From: Chryseobacterium sp. MYb264
GTDB taxonomy: Bacteria; Bacteroidota; Bacteroidia; Flavobacteriales; Weeksellaceae
Direction of reading: 5' to 3'
DNA: 64,000 bases
NCBI RefSeq assembly: GCF_035974275.1
Contig: NZ_CP142422.1
Span: 3,410,001-3,474,000, forward strand
Position numbers and translations under genes: made by a program. The notes beneath the pieces were generated by a model. It was not told where the DNA came from. It saw nothing but the letters and a program-made list of their open reading frames with translations, and searched no databases. Shown piece by piece: positions 24,683 through 33,259 of this stretch (the first letter of the stretch is position 1; each line of letters begins with the position of its first letter).

Positions 24683-26812
24683 CTAAGATTTTGCACCCAT
24701 GTCTGCAACGATATTCATTGCTTCCTGAAGGTATGGGTCTTTCTTAAGACCTTTCACCCAGATTTCAGATTTTTTCTTGAATGCTTCGTCTTTTTTCTCT
24801 CTTTCAACCTCTGCCGGATACATGATAAACTGAAGGCCGTTTTCGAATTTACTCAACGCTTTGAATTTCTCGATCTGCGCTTTTCTTTCTTTCATTACCT
24901 GATTGAATTTATTGATATTCAATGTAATGCTTTCTTCTTTATCTAATTTTTCTCTCCACTGGGCAGATTCTAATAACAACTGATAATTTTTATTATTAGC
25001 CATTCTCGCTGCACTTGCTTTTTCAAGCGCTACCGCATTGAAAATATTTAATTTATCAAATTTTGAAGAAGGAATTTTATCCCAAGCCAATGCAAAATCA
25101 TCATATCTCTCTCCGATTTCAGCATAAGTAAAGAAGTCTTTCATCTGAATATCAGACACAATTCCTTTTCTCTGGTTAGACTCTCCCGTTACTCTATAGA
25201 ACTTCTGAATGGTAAGTTTTAAAGATCCGAAATCATCTTCTGTATTTAAGAATCTGTTCAGATCCACAAAAGTCTGAACCGTTCCTTTTCCGAAAGACTG
25301 TGGTGATCCGATAATCATCGCTCTTCCATAATCCTGCATTGCACCAGCCAGGATCTCAGAAGCCGAAGCCGAAAGTTCGTTTTGCATAATCACCAACGGA
25401 CCAGTCCAAATCGGAGTTTCCTGCTTGTTTTTTAACGTTTGAATCTTTCCGTTTCCGTCTTTTACCTGAACATAAGGCCCTGCATTCATGAATAATCCCA
25501 TGATGTCACCCACTTCCGTTAATGAACCACCACCGTTATTTCTAAGGTCTAAAACAATCCCTTCGATATTTTGAGATTTAAGCTTAATGACCTCATTTTT
25601 AATATCATCTGAGGCATTTCTTCCGTTAGGATTCTCAAAATCTGCGTTAAAGCTTGGTAAATTAATGAAACCATATTTTTTACCGTTCGGAGAGTTTACC
25701 ACAATACTTCTCGCGAAAGTATCTTCAATAGCAACCTCTTCACGAATCATCGTAACGTCCTTTATTGTTCCGTCTTTTTTCTGAACCGTTAAAGTAACCG
25801 GTGTTCCTTTTTCACCTCTGATTAAACGTACCGCCTCATCAGAAAGCATTCCCACAACGTTTACTGCATCTTCTTTCGGTTTAGATTTTACCTTCAAAAT
25901 CTTATCACCTTCTGAAAGCTGCTTGGACTTCCATGCCGGAGCCCCAATCGTTAAAGCCCCCAGGAAAAGATTTCCTTTTTTCTCCTGAATAATAGCTCCG
26001 ATCCCGATCACTTTCCCAACGAATTGAGTATCAAAATCTTCTTTATCTTTTGGAGAATAATAGTTGGTATGCGGATCGAAAACTTCTGTGTAAGAATTCA
26101 TATACACCGTGAACCAGTCCATTTTTTTTCTCTTTTTAAATCTTGTAAATGTTTCTTTTACAAGATCTTTCACTTCATCAGTCGCTTTTTTAATCTTCTG
26201 ATCCGGGGATAGAGGCTGATATTTAATTGTATCCTTTAACTTAAATTTCTGAACAGAATCTTTCTTGATCTTTTGAGCTTCCTCTTTACTGTTCATAGAC
26301 TCCACTTCCTGAAGAATATTGTACTTGATAAATTTTTTCCACTCGTTGTACTGCTCCTGCTTGTTGGCAGGGATTTTTTTCAACTTAGGTTCAAGAGTTA
26401 ATGTTTCATCTTCCTCCAAATTAATCGGTTTACTGAAAATATCCTGAGTAATCTTATCGATTTCATCCACTCTTTGGTACAATCTGTCAACAGTAAGCTT
26501 GTAAAAAGTAAGATCTCCCAGATTCAGATAATCATCAAGCTTCGTTGCATGCTTGCCGAATTCATCCATATCAGACTGAAGGAAGTATCTTTTGGCCGGA
26601 TCCACCATCTCAAAATAATGCTTATACACGTCTTTCGAGTAGGCATCATTGATTGGCTTCGGACTATAATGTAGATAAGAAAGTGTATTCTTTACGCTCA
26701 CCATTATCGTCTGCATCTTTTCGTCATCATTCTTTGGCGAGTTGAAACAAAACATTAGACTTGTTAATGGAATTAGGAGTAAAAATTTATTTAGCTTGAA
26801 ATTTTTCCACAT
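24683..26812 (-). CDS. prc: Carboxy-terminal processing protease (Prc/Tsp, S41)
   Basis: A 709-residue periplasmic or envelope protease that cleaves substrates at their C-termini. Order: hydrophobic export signal (about 8-24), N-terminal helical domain, PDZ domain (about 262-345, GKVIGIGAII ... EGDKILKVKSK), S41 peptidase domain with the Ser-Lys dyad (NELSASASEI about 481-485; SFGKGTVQ Lys about 508), and a C-terminal DUF3340-type region. Length and layout match the Tsp subfamily, longer than the CtpA type. It is monocistronic. Roles in lipoprotein and peptidoglycan-enzyme turnover are known for the family, but the substrate here is unknown. Confidence 0.93.
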   Translation of the reverse strand: MWKNFKLNKFLLLIPLTSLMFCFNSPKNDDEKMQTIMVSVKNTLSYLHYSPKPINDAYSKDVYKHYFEMVDPAKRYFLQSDMDEFGKHATKLDDYLNLGDLTFYKLTVDRLYQRVDEIDKITQDIFSKPINLEEDETLTLEPKLKKIPANKQEQYNEWKKFIKYNILQEVESMNSKEEAQKIKKDSVQKFKLKDTIKYQPLSPDQKIKKATDEVKDLVKETFTRFKKRKKMDWFTVYMNSYTEVFDPHTNYYSPKDKEDFDTQFVGKVIGIGAIIQEKKGNLFLGALTIGAPAWKSKQLSEGDKILKVKSKPKEDAVNVVGMLSDEAVRLIRGEKGTPVTLTVQKKDGTIKDVTMIREEVAIEDTFARSIVVNSPNGKKYGFINLPSFNADFENPNGRNASDDIKNEVIKLKSQNIEGIVLDLRNNGGGSLTEVGDIMGLFMNAGPYVQVKDGNGKIQTLKNKQETPIWTGPLVIMQNELSASASEILAGAMQDYGRAMIIGSPQSFGKGTVQTFVDLNRFLNTEDDFGSLKLTIQKFYRVTGESNQRKGIVSDIQMKDFFTYAEIGERYDDFALAWDKIPSSKFDKLNIFNAVALEKASAARMANNKNYQLLLESAQWREKLDKEESITLNINKFNQVMKERKAQIEKFKALSKFENGLQFIMYPAEVEREKKDEAFKKKSEIWVKGLKKDPYLQEAMNIVADMGAKS

Positions 26813-27063
26813 AAATCTGTAATGTATTTTTATTATTTTCTTAAAAGTATTTTAATTAGTAGTAATTTTTAATTTACTGTTACAAACTATCAAATTTAAT
26901 ACCTTATTTACAAATATCAGGTACTTTTAAGATTTTTTATTAAAAGAAGTTTTATGTTATCCACTCGCTAAAATGCAAGCCTTGAAAAATGCCATAATTT
27001 TCTTAAAAAAAATAAAAATGGTATGGTTTATTCATTACCGAAAATAATTATAAACATCAGATC

Positions 27064-27291
27064 ATGAACTTCACAGAAGCAAAAAAATACAAAAAGAATG
27101 CGGTGAAAAACGCCGATGAATATGTTTTAAAAAACTTTCATGTCATCATAGCTCCTCTTAAAACAGATGAAAGCGCGAAATACATTGAAGATTTTTTAAA
27201 GAAACCCCAATCATTTAATGACGAAAGTTGTAAGGACTACTGCTCAAATAACGAGTATGAAGTGGTAAGTTTTCAAAAAGAAAAAGAATAA
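27064..27291 (+). CDS. Small hypothetical protein
   Basis: A 75-residue Lys/Glu-rich soluble protein with no signal peptide. It has a helix-rich pattern (FTEAKKYKKNAVKNADEYVL) and two cysteines close together (SCKDYCSNNEYEV), which could bind metal or be redox active. It stands alone in a 750-bp interval between prc and surE. The 5' spacer is AT-rich. Family not recognised; the coding call rests on open frame and composition only. Confidence 0.5.
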   Translation: MNFTEAKKYKKNAVKNADEYVLKNFHVIIAPLKTDESAKYIEDFLKKPQSFNDESCKDYCSNNEYEVVSFQKEKE

Positions 27292-27535
27292 TTGGTATTT
27301 TTTCGGAGTCATGATTATAACTAACTTTTTACTAAAAACAGAAAATCCGCTCCTTTCATCCGAAGGATGATATTACAACGTGGTCAAAATTTCAGGAGAT
27401 TTTATCCTTTGGTTATTTAGACTTATGTGCTCTTTTAATTAAACAAAAAAGGTCATTTATCTCTTTTTCGGTTAAGTTTAAAATGGATGTAAACGTACTT
27501 TCTAATTAAAATTTAAGTGTGAATACGAATAATTG

Positions 27536-27543
27536 TATATTTG
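27536..27543 (+). promoter_or_regulatory. -7 promoter element of surE
   Basis: TATATTTG is an exact TAnnTTTG match 19 bp before the surE ATG. No -33 TTG is seen at standard spacing. Upstream (27300-27500) there is a small ATCC-GAA-GGAT hairpin and decayed repeat-like DNA but no gene. Confidence 0.55.
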
Positions 27544-27562
27544 TTACAATTAAATTATTTCT

Positions 27563-28333
27563 ATGGAAAGACCACTTATTCTGGTAACAAATGACGACGG
27601 AATTACAGCACCCGGTATCAGAAATCTTGTCACGTTTATGAACGAAATCGGAGATGTAGTGGTGGTAGCACCCAACTCTCCACAAAGCGGTAAAGGTCAT
27701 GCTATTACCATCAATTCTACCCTAAGTTACGAAGAAGTACAGCTTGAAGGGCCACAAACCGATTATTCATGCAGCGGAACCCCTGTAGACTGCGTAAAAA
27801 TGGCTTTGGATAAAATTTTACCGAGAAGACCGGATATTGTCGTTTCAGGAATCAACCACGGAGCGAATTCTTCCATTAACGTGATCTATTCAGGAACAAT
27901 GTCTGCCGCTGTGGAAGCAGGTGTAGAAAACCTTCCGGCGATCGGATTTTCTTTACTGGATTTTAGCTGGGAAGCAGATTTTACACAGGCTAAAGAGTAT
28001 ATTCAGAATATCGTAAGAAGAACTTTGGAGAAGCCAATGCCCAAAGGTATTGTTTTGAATGTAAATATCCCCAAGCTTCCGAAAGAAGACATCAAAGGAA
28101 TTAAAGTCTGCAAACAGGCTCACGCAAAATGGGAAGAAAGCTTTGAGGAAAGACTAAGTCCACACGGTAAAAAATATTATTGGCTCACAGGCTATTTTAA
28201 TAATATGGATGAATCTCCCGATGCTGATGAAACGGCTTTGGCGAATGGATATATTTCCATTGTTCCCGTAAAGTTTGATTTAACAGCTTACGAGTACATG
28301 AAAACTTTGGAAGAGGTAATGAACTTTGATTAA
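27563..28333 (+). CDS. surE: 5'/3'-nucleotidase SurE
   Basis: SurE dephosphorylates nucleoside monophosphates in the cytoplasm and helps survival in stationary phase. The 256-residue protein starts with the metal-binding motif VTNDDGITAPGI (Asp-Asp near residues 10-11). Other family landmarks are APNSPQSGKGHAIT, CSGTPVDCVKMAL, VSGINHGAN (Asn metal ligand) and YSGTMSAAVEA. Length is typical. It has its own promoter and terminator, so it is monocistronic. Confidence 0.96.
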   Translation: MERPLILVTNDDGITAPGIRNLVTFMNEIGDVVVVAPNSPQSGKGHAITINSTLSYEEVQLEGPQTDYSCSGTPVDCVKMALDKILPRRPDIVVSGINHGANSSINVIYSGTMSAAVEAGVENLPAIGFSLLDFSWEADFTQAKEYIQNIVRRTLEKPMPKGIVLNVNIPKLPKEDIKGIKVCKQAHAKWEESFEERLSPHGKKYYWLTGYFNNMDESPDADETALANGYISIVPVKFDLTAYEYMKTLEEVMNFD

Positions 28334-28345
28334 CATTGAATATTG

Positions 28346-28377
28346 AGGCGTAACGTGGTTTACGCCTTATTTTTTTA
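28346..28377 (+). terminator. Rho-independent terminator of surE
   Basis: AGGCGTAA (28346-28353) pairs with TTACGCCT (28360-28367), followed by a long T run, 12 bp past the surE stop. Confidence 0.85.
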
Positions 28378-28489
28378 TTAAATGTCCTTTTGTCTTGAAA
28401 CAAAAGAACGAAAAATTGCCTCCATAAAGTCGGCGAATGTTATTTCAAGACTTGGAATCTGAATGCTAAAAATTAAAATTTAATCCTAA

Positions 28490-28565
28490 AATTCCCAAAA
28501 TTTGCGCGAATTGAAAGTTTGTTCTTCGATTTAAGATTTGTCTCGCGCTCAAACAGTGGGAATTT
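28490..28565. repeat. Nested inverted repeat between surE and guaC
   Basis: Outer arms AAATTCCCA (28490-28498) and TGGGAATTT (28557-28565) enclose inner arms GCGCGA (28504-28509) and TCGCGC (28543-28548). A smaller hairpin, CTTTTGT with ACAAAAG, lies just upstream near 28385-28405, and the AT-rich DNA either side is also roughly self-complementary. The 427-bp gap has no gene. This looks like a decayed interspersed repeat. Confidence 0.55.
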
Positions 28566-28760
28566 CTTAACGTATTAATTTTTAATTTTCTTAACGCTTC
28601 CGATGTCGATTTTGGATACGTTAAAAGTTTAAACTTAAAAAATCTGCGCAATCTGCAAAATCAGCGAGAGAATCTTTTATTAAACTTTTTATAAAATCCA
28701 TTATTTTAAAACTTTCCTTAAATCTTTTTCATAATTTTAAGTAAAATAATTTTCCAAATT

Positions 28761-29798
28761 ATGCGAATAGAATATGATATAAAGCTCGGATTTAAGGATG
28801 TAATGTTCCGTCCGAAACGTTCAACTCTGAAATCCCGTTCGGAGGTTGATCTTGAAAGAGAATTTACTTTTAAACATACTCAAAAAAAATGGAAAGGCAC
28901 CCCGATTATCGCCGCCAATATGGATACGGTGGGGACTTTCGAAATGGCTGTAGAATTAGCCAAAGACAAAATCATCACTGCTGTACACAAACACTATACT
29001 CCCGAACAGTGGTCTGAGTTTTTAAACAGCCAACCGGAAGAAATTCATCAATATATCGCTTTAAGCACCGGAACCGGAAAAGCAGATGAAGAAAAAATAA
29101 GAATGATCCTCGAAAAGCATCCGAAAATAGAGTTTCTCTGCATCGATGTTGCCAATGGCTATTCTGAGCACTTCGTGGAGTTTGTGAAGAAGGCAAGAGC
29201 CAATTTTCCGGATAAAATTATCATCGCCGGCAATGTGGTTACAGGCGAAATGGTAGAAGAGCTGCTTTTGGTGGGTGCTGATATTATTAAAGTTGGGATT
29301 GGTCCCGGCTCTGTTTGTACGACACGCGTAAAAACAGGGGTTGGATATCCTCAACTTTCCGCTATTATAGAATGTTCTGACGCAGCCCATGGCTTGGGCG
29401 GTCACATCATTGCAGATGGGGGTTGTAAAGTTCCAGGAGATGTCGCAAAAGCCTTTGGTGGCGGAGCAGATTTTGTGATGTTAGGCGGAATGTTTGCCGG
29501 TCATGACGAAAGCGGCGGTGAGATCATTGAAGAAAATGGTAAAAAATTCCGTTCTTTTTATGGCATGAGTTCTAAAACAGCAATGGATAAACATTCCGGA
29601 GGCGTTGCAGAATACAGAGCTTCCGAAGGTAAAACTGTGAAAGTTCCTTACAAAGGGCCGGTTTCCGAGACCGTAAAAGATATTTTGGGCGGTGTTCGCT
29701 CTACCTGTACGTATGTTGGGGCTTCAAAACTAAAGGAATTGTCCAAAAGAACTACTTTTATTCGGGTTCAGGAACAGGAAAACCAGGTTTTCAATTAA
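28761..29798 (+). CDS. guaC: GMP reductase
   Basis: GuaC reduces GMP to IMP with NADPH, returning guanine nucleotides to the IMP branch point. The 345-residue protein is a TIM barrel of the IMPDH/GMPR family without CBS domains. Features are the N-terminal [20 protein letters not shown], the phosphate loop and active-site Cys in [32 protein letters not shown], and the flap [13 protein letters not shown]. The length and the N-terminus match the E. coli-type GMP reductase and not IMP dehydrogenase. It is flanked by repeat-rich non-coding DNA on both sides. Confidence 0.94.
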   Translation: MRIEYDIKLGFKDVMFRPKRSTLKSRSEVDLEREFTFKHTQKKWKGTPIIAANMDTVGTFEMAVELAKDKIITAVHKHYTPEQWSEFLNSQPEEIHQYIALSTGTGKADEEKIRMILEKHPKIEFLCIDVANGYSEHFVEFVKKARANFPDKIIIAGNVVTGEMVEELLLVGADIIKVGIGPGSVCTTRVKTGVGYPQLSAIIECSDAAHGLGGHIIADGGCKVPGDVAKAFGGGADFVMLGGMFAGHDESGGEIIEENGKKFRSFYGMSSKTAMDKHSGGVAEYRASEGKTVKVPYKGPVSETVKDILGGVRSTCTYVGASKLKELSKRTTFIRVQEQENQVFN

Positions 29799-29891
29799 CG
29801 GTTGAAAGCTGTAGAGAGGCTGGAAGTCATAGAGTCAGTCTAAAAGATAAAGTACAGTTACATTTTTTTTGAAACCATTTTCATTATAATT

Positions 29892-30042
29892 ATACTGTTT
29901 TCTTTTTGAATTTACCTTAATAAACCCTGAAAGGATTAAATATCAGTAGCGTCGGGTAAAACCCGATGAATACGTATTCAATGATGTTATAACCCCGCAG
30001 GGGTTGAATAATGCAAAGGAGATCTCAAAGATAAAATGGTAT
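29892..30042. repeat. Terminal-inverted-repeat element, copy A (151 bp)
   Basis: Left end ATACTGTTTTCTTTTTGAAT and right end (reverse complement) ATACCATTTTATCTTTGAGA are imperfect terminal inverted repeats of about 22 bp. The same ends bound copy B at 59151-59233. Copy A carries about 68 bp extra in the middle: hairpin TCGGGT/ACCCGA (29952-29966), the 12-bp palindrome GAATACGTATTC (29968-29979) and hairpin AACCCC-GCA-GGGGTT (29991-30005). Non-coding; the remainder of the 361-bp gap between guaC and fabG is featureless apart from the fabG terminator. Confidence 0.75.
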
Positions 30043-30104
30043 TAGGACTGCTAAAAATGATACGACAATCATAACATCGTCCCGCTTCCAACCTTATTAA
30101 CATA

Positions 30105-30131
30105 AAAGCCGAATCGCAATGATTCGGCTTT
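30105..30131 (-). terminator. Terminator of fabG
   Basis: AAAGCCGAATC (30105-30115) pairs perfectly with GATTCGGCTTT (30121-30131), 29 bp past the fabG stop. Confidence 0.8.
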
Positions 30132-30159
30132 CATTATATTTTAAAATTTTAATTCAAAA

Positions 30160-30906
30160 TTAAGGCATCAGCATTCCTCCGTCCACATTTAATGTCTGAC
30201 CGGTTATATAGGCAGACATATCACTGGCAAAGAATACACATGCATTAGCAATATCTTCAGGAGTTCCTCCTCTTTTCATCGGAATTCCGTCTCTCCAGTA
30301 CTGCACCGTTTTCTCGTCCAGAGCAGCGGTCATTTCAGTTTCAATGAACCCAGGAGCAATTGCATTGCAACGGATATTTCTTGACCCTAATTCTAATGCC
30401 ACAGATTTAGTAAATCCTAGTACTCCTGCTTTTGTTGCTGCATAGTTGGCCTGTCCTGCATTTCCTTTTAATCCCACAACAGAGCTCATATTGATAATAG
30501 ATCCGGATTTAGCCTTCATCATTGGCTTAATAACGGCCTTTGTAAGGTTGAATACAGAATCCAGATTCACTTTAATAATTGTATCCCAGTCATCCTTAGA
30601 CATTCTCAACAGCAGATTATCCTTTGTAATTCCTGCATTGTTCACTAAAATATCAATTTTACCGAACTCAGCCATGACATCATCCACTAATTTTTGAGCC
30701 GCATCAAAGTCCGATGCATCCGACTGATAACCTTTAATTTGAGTTACAGAACTTAAAGCCGCTTCTAATTCTTTCGCTTTGTCTACAGAACCTGCGTAAG
30801 TAAACGCCACTTTTGCTCCCTGCTGAGCAAAAATTTCAGCGATTCCTTTTCCGATTCCTCTTGTAGCTCCCGTAATTAGCGCTACTTTTCCTTCTAATAG
30901 TTTCAT
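30160..30906 (-). CDS. fabG: 3-oxoacyl-[acyl-carrier-protein] reductase
   Basis: FabG reduces 3-oxoacyl-ACP with NADPH in each cycle of type II fatty acid synthesis. The 248-residue SDR has the cofactor motif TGATRGIGKGIAE, NNAGITKDNLLLRM, the catalytic Ser in NMSSVVGLKGNAGQ, the YxxxK pair in YAATKAGVLG and the closing PGFIETEMTA and ITGQTLNVDGGM typical of FabG over other SDRs. I chose the ATG at 30906; a TTG at 30918 would add four residues (MSRN) without support. It is monocistronic here, away from other fab genes. Confidence 0.93.
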   Translation of the reverse strand: MKLLEGKVALITGATRGIGKGIAEIFAQQGAKVAFTYAGSVDKAKELEAALSSVTQIKGYQSDASDFDAAQKLVDDVMAEFGKIDILVNNAGITKDNLLLRMSKDDWDTIIKVNLDSVFNLTKAVIKPMMKAKSGSIINMSSVVGLKGNAGQANYAATKAGVLGFTKSVALELGSRNIRCNAIAPGFIETEMTAALDEKTVQYWRDGIPMKRGGTPEDIANACVFFASDMSAYITGQTLNVDGGMLMP

Positions 30907-31079
30907 ATTTCTTGACAATTATTTCTTTACAATTAGCTAGCCTTTTGAAAGTTGGCTAATTTATATTGTTTAATTTTTTCTAAATTAAACGGTGCGCAAA
31001 GATATTATAAATTGTTATTCAATACATTTTAAACCATTATTTTAGCAAAAATTTATGACTGTTTTTTATCATGTGTCAA

Positions 31080-32576
31080 TTATTGAGGAACTTTTTCGCC
31101 TACAAGATCGGTAAAGAACAGATATTCCGACGTTTGTCCTGCTGTAAGTTTTATCCCCTGTTTATCGACAGAATAGGTATCGTAAATCACCTCTTTCAAA
31201 GGTTCATTTTCATAATTGGTAACTCCAAACTTATCTCCTTTTTTTACAACAATTTCATTTTCAGAGATAAAAGTGAAAATATCATCGTAAGTAAAGGGAA
31301 CAATTTCCTTACCATTTTCGTCAAGAATTCCGAAAAGACCTTCGTTATTTTGAGCCACAATGGCAGGATAAACTGTTTCCGTATAATAAAATACTCCGTT
31401 TTCCTTTAATGAGATAATATTTTTCAGCTCTTCATACTGTTTTTCCTTTACAGAAAATCTATACAAAATACCAGCTTTTTTCAAAATAAGGGTATTCGGT
31501 AAAATTCTCTCAATCTGATAGCCAGGCTCCAGAACATCCTTCAGGTCTTTATCCAGAAATCTCTGCTCACTTCCTTTCGTTAAATACACAAAATTTTCGC
31601 CCGAAACCTTTACCCCCTCAATACTGTCATATTCTTTAGGAATCAGAATCTCTCCCTGAATATTTATAACAGCAACAGACGGACTTTTTAAGGTCTTTTG
31701 TGTCGTAAACATAGTATTAAACAAAGACTTTACGTAACTGAATTCTGTTGGAAAAAGCTGTTTTGCTTCTTTGGAAAATATACTTACTTTATCTTTTTTT
31801 ATAAGATAAATATACCTTGTACCCAGAAAAATTTCATCATAAATATCTTCGGTCACCGGATTTTCTTCGGCATCAATAATTCCGTATTTTTTACTCTTGT
31901 TCTTCGTAATCAGAAAAGGATACGAGCCTATATTATCTACTTCATTATGAGTGATAGTGTTTAAAACTATACCATTATTATCTACAATTTCTCCCTGTTT
32001 CGGGCCGGTACTAATGTATACTCTGTTTTTATAGAAATAGAGATTTTTTTCAAATTTTTTATCCGAAACCTTCTCTCCATCGGCATTGTAAATATACCAC
32101 CCGTCTTCATTTTTAACAAAAAAGCGGTTTTGTCCGGCAAATTTCACCTTTTCAGAATAAGGAATAACCTGTTTGCCATTGTAATCAAATACCCCCTCCT
32201 TACCTTCCTTGGCCGCAATAATTCTTTCGTTAATACTCCATGAAACATCAAGTTTTTGATTATCTAAAGGAATTAATTCTTTTCCTTTTCCATCAATCAG
32301 TGCCACTTGATCCTTTCTTTCTCCGTCTTTTATTTTTAAAATAAATCTATTTCTGAATAAATGTGAAATTTCATTTTTTTCAGGCGAATCAAAAGTAATC
32401 ACTCCCAGGGAGTCTACAATGTTTGTTTTATCTGCTTCAGGATCAAGAATAAGCCCATAACCTTTAGAATAAGAACGTACTTCCTTACCCAGTTTTTTAG
32501 ACAGCAGAATTTGTTTGTATTGATCCGTCTGTCCTAAACAAACCGACGAAACCAATACGAAAATTAACTTTTTCAA
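31080..32576 (-). CDS. WG-repeat secreted protein
   Basis: A 498-residue exported protein with a signal peptide (KKLIFVLVSSVCLGQT). The mature region is a string of WG/KWG-like beta repeats, seen in EGKEGVFDYNGKQVIPYSE, EDGWYIYNADGEKVS, NKSKKYGIIDAEENPVTEDI, NNEGLFGILDENGKEIVPFTY and KGDKFGVTNYENEPL, which likely form a propeller-like scaffold. Start is TTG (32574-32576), placed directly after the rsmI stop with no spacer. No earlier ATG fits, and the signal peptide follows at once. Function unknown. Translation is probably coupled to rsmI. Confidence 0.85.
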   Translation of the reverse strand: MKKLIFVLVSSVCLGQTDQYKQILLSKKLGKEVRSYSKGYGLILDPEADKTNIVDSLGVITFDSPEKNEISHLFRNRFILKIKDGERKDQVALIDGKGKELIPLDNQKLDVSWSINERIIAAKEGKEGVFDYNGKQVIPYSEKVKFAGQNRFFVKNEDGWYIYNADGEKVSDKKFEKNLYFYKNRVYISTGPKQGEIVDNNGIVLNTITHNEVDNIGSYPFLITKNKSKKYGIIDAEENPVTEDIYDEIFLGTRYIYLIKKDKVSIFSKEAKQLFPTEFSYVKSLFNTMFTTQKTLKSPSVAVINIQGEILIPKEYDSIEGVKVSGENFVYLTKGSEQRFLDKDLKDVLEPGYQIERILPNTLILKKAGILYRFSVKEKQYEELKNIISLKENGVFYYTETVYPAIVAQNNEGLFGILDENGKEIVPFTYDDIFTFISENEIVVKKGDKFGVTNYENEPLKEVIYDTYSVDKQGIKLTAGQTSEYLFFTDLVGEKVPQ

Positions 32577-33251
32577 TTAAATAGAATTATTTACGATGAG
32601 AACAATCTCGCCTTTTAAAGTTTTGCTTTTTGAAAATTCAATTAACTCATTGATTGTTCCTCGTTTAGTTTCTTCGAATTTTTTCGAAATTTCACGACTT
32701 AGGCTTACCTTGGTTTCTTCACCAAAGAATTCTTTGATCTGCTCCAACGTCGTATTGATCTTATGTGGACTTTCGTATAATACGATGGTCTTTTTCTCTT
32801 CTGCAAGCTGTTTTAGCTTCGTTTGCCTGCCTTTTTTCTGAGGTAAAAATCCCGCAAATAAAAATTCATTGTTAGGTAATCCTGAAACCACCAAAGCCGG
32901 AACAAAAGCTGTTGCTCCAGGTAAACAAATCATTTCAATATTATTATCAGAGCCCGCTTTTGAAAGCAAATAACCCGGATCTGAAATTCCGGGAGTTCCC
33001 GCATCGGTAATGATGGCAATATTCTGACCGTTTTTAAGGTCTGTGATCACCTTTTCCGTTGCCTGATGCTCATTGTGCAAATGATAAGATTTTAAAGGCT
33101 TAGAGATCTCGAAATGCTTCAAAAGAATTCCGGAAGTTCTCGTGTCTTCGCATAAAATATAGTCCACCTCTTTCAGTACATTCACCGCCCTGAAAGTCAT
33201 ATCTTCCAAGTTCCCGACCGGTGTGGGAACAAAATAAAGAATTCCGCTCAA
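32577..33251 (-). CDS. rsmI: 16S rRNA (cytidine-1402-2'-O)-methyltransferase
   Basis: RsmI adds the 2'-O-methyl group to C1402 in the ribosomal decoding centre. The 224-residue protein has the tetrapyrrole-methylase fold: FVPTPVGNLEDMTFRA near the start, CEDTRTSGILLKHF, ITDAGTPGISDPGY and CLPGATAFVPAL, then ETKVSLSREISKKFEET. It lacks the C-terminal extension found in E. coli (about 286 residues), which is usual in this phylum. The start is TTG (33249-33251), 8 bp after the upstream stop. It sits between an acidic repeat protein and the WG-repeat gene. Confidence 0.92.
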   Translation of the reverse strand: MSGILYFVPTPVGNLEDMTFRAVNVLKEVDYILCEDTRTSGILLKHFEISKPLKSYHLHNEHQATEKVITDLKNGQNIAIITDAGTPGISDPGYLLSKAGSDNNIEMICLPGATAFVPALVVSGLPNNEFLFAGFLPQKKGRQTKLKQLAEEKKTIVLYESPHKINTTLEQIKEFFGEETKVSLSREISKKFEETKRGTINELIEFSKSKTLKGEIVLIVNNSI

Positions 33252-33259
33252 AATTTAGT

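Noticed and set aside
29940-30010. CRISPR-like repeats in the guaC-fabG gap
   Set aside because: The palindromic units are not regularly spaced and no direct repeat of 20 or more bases recurs.
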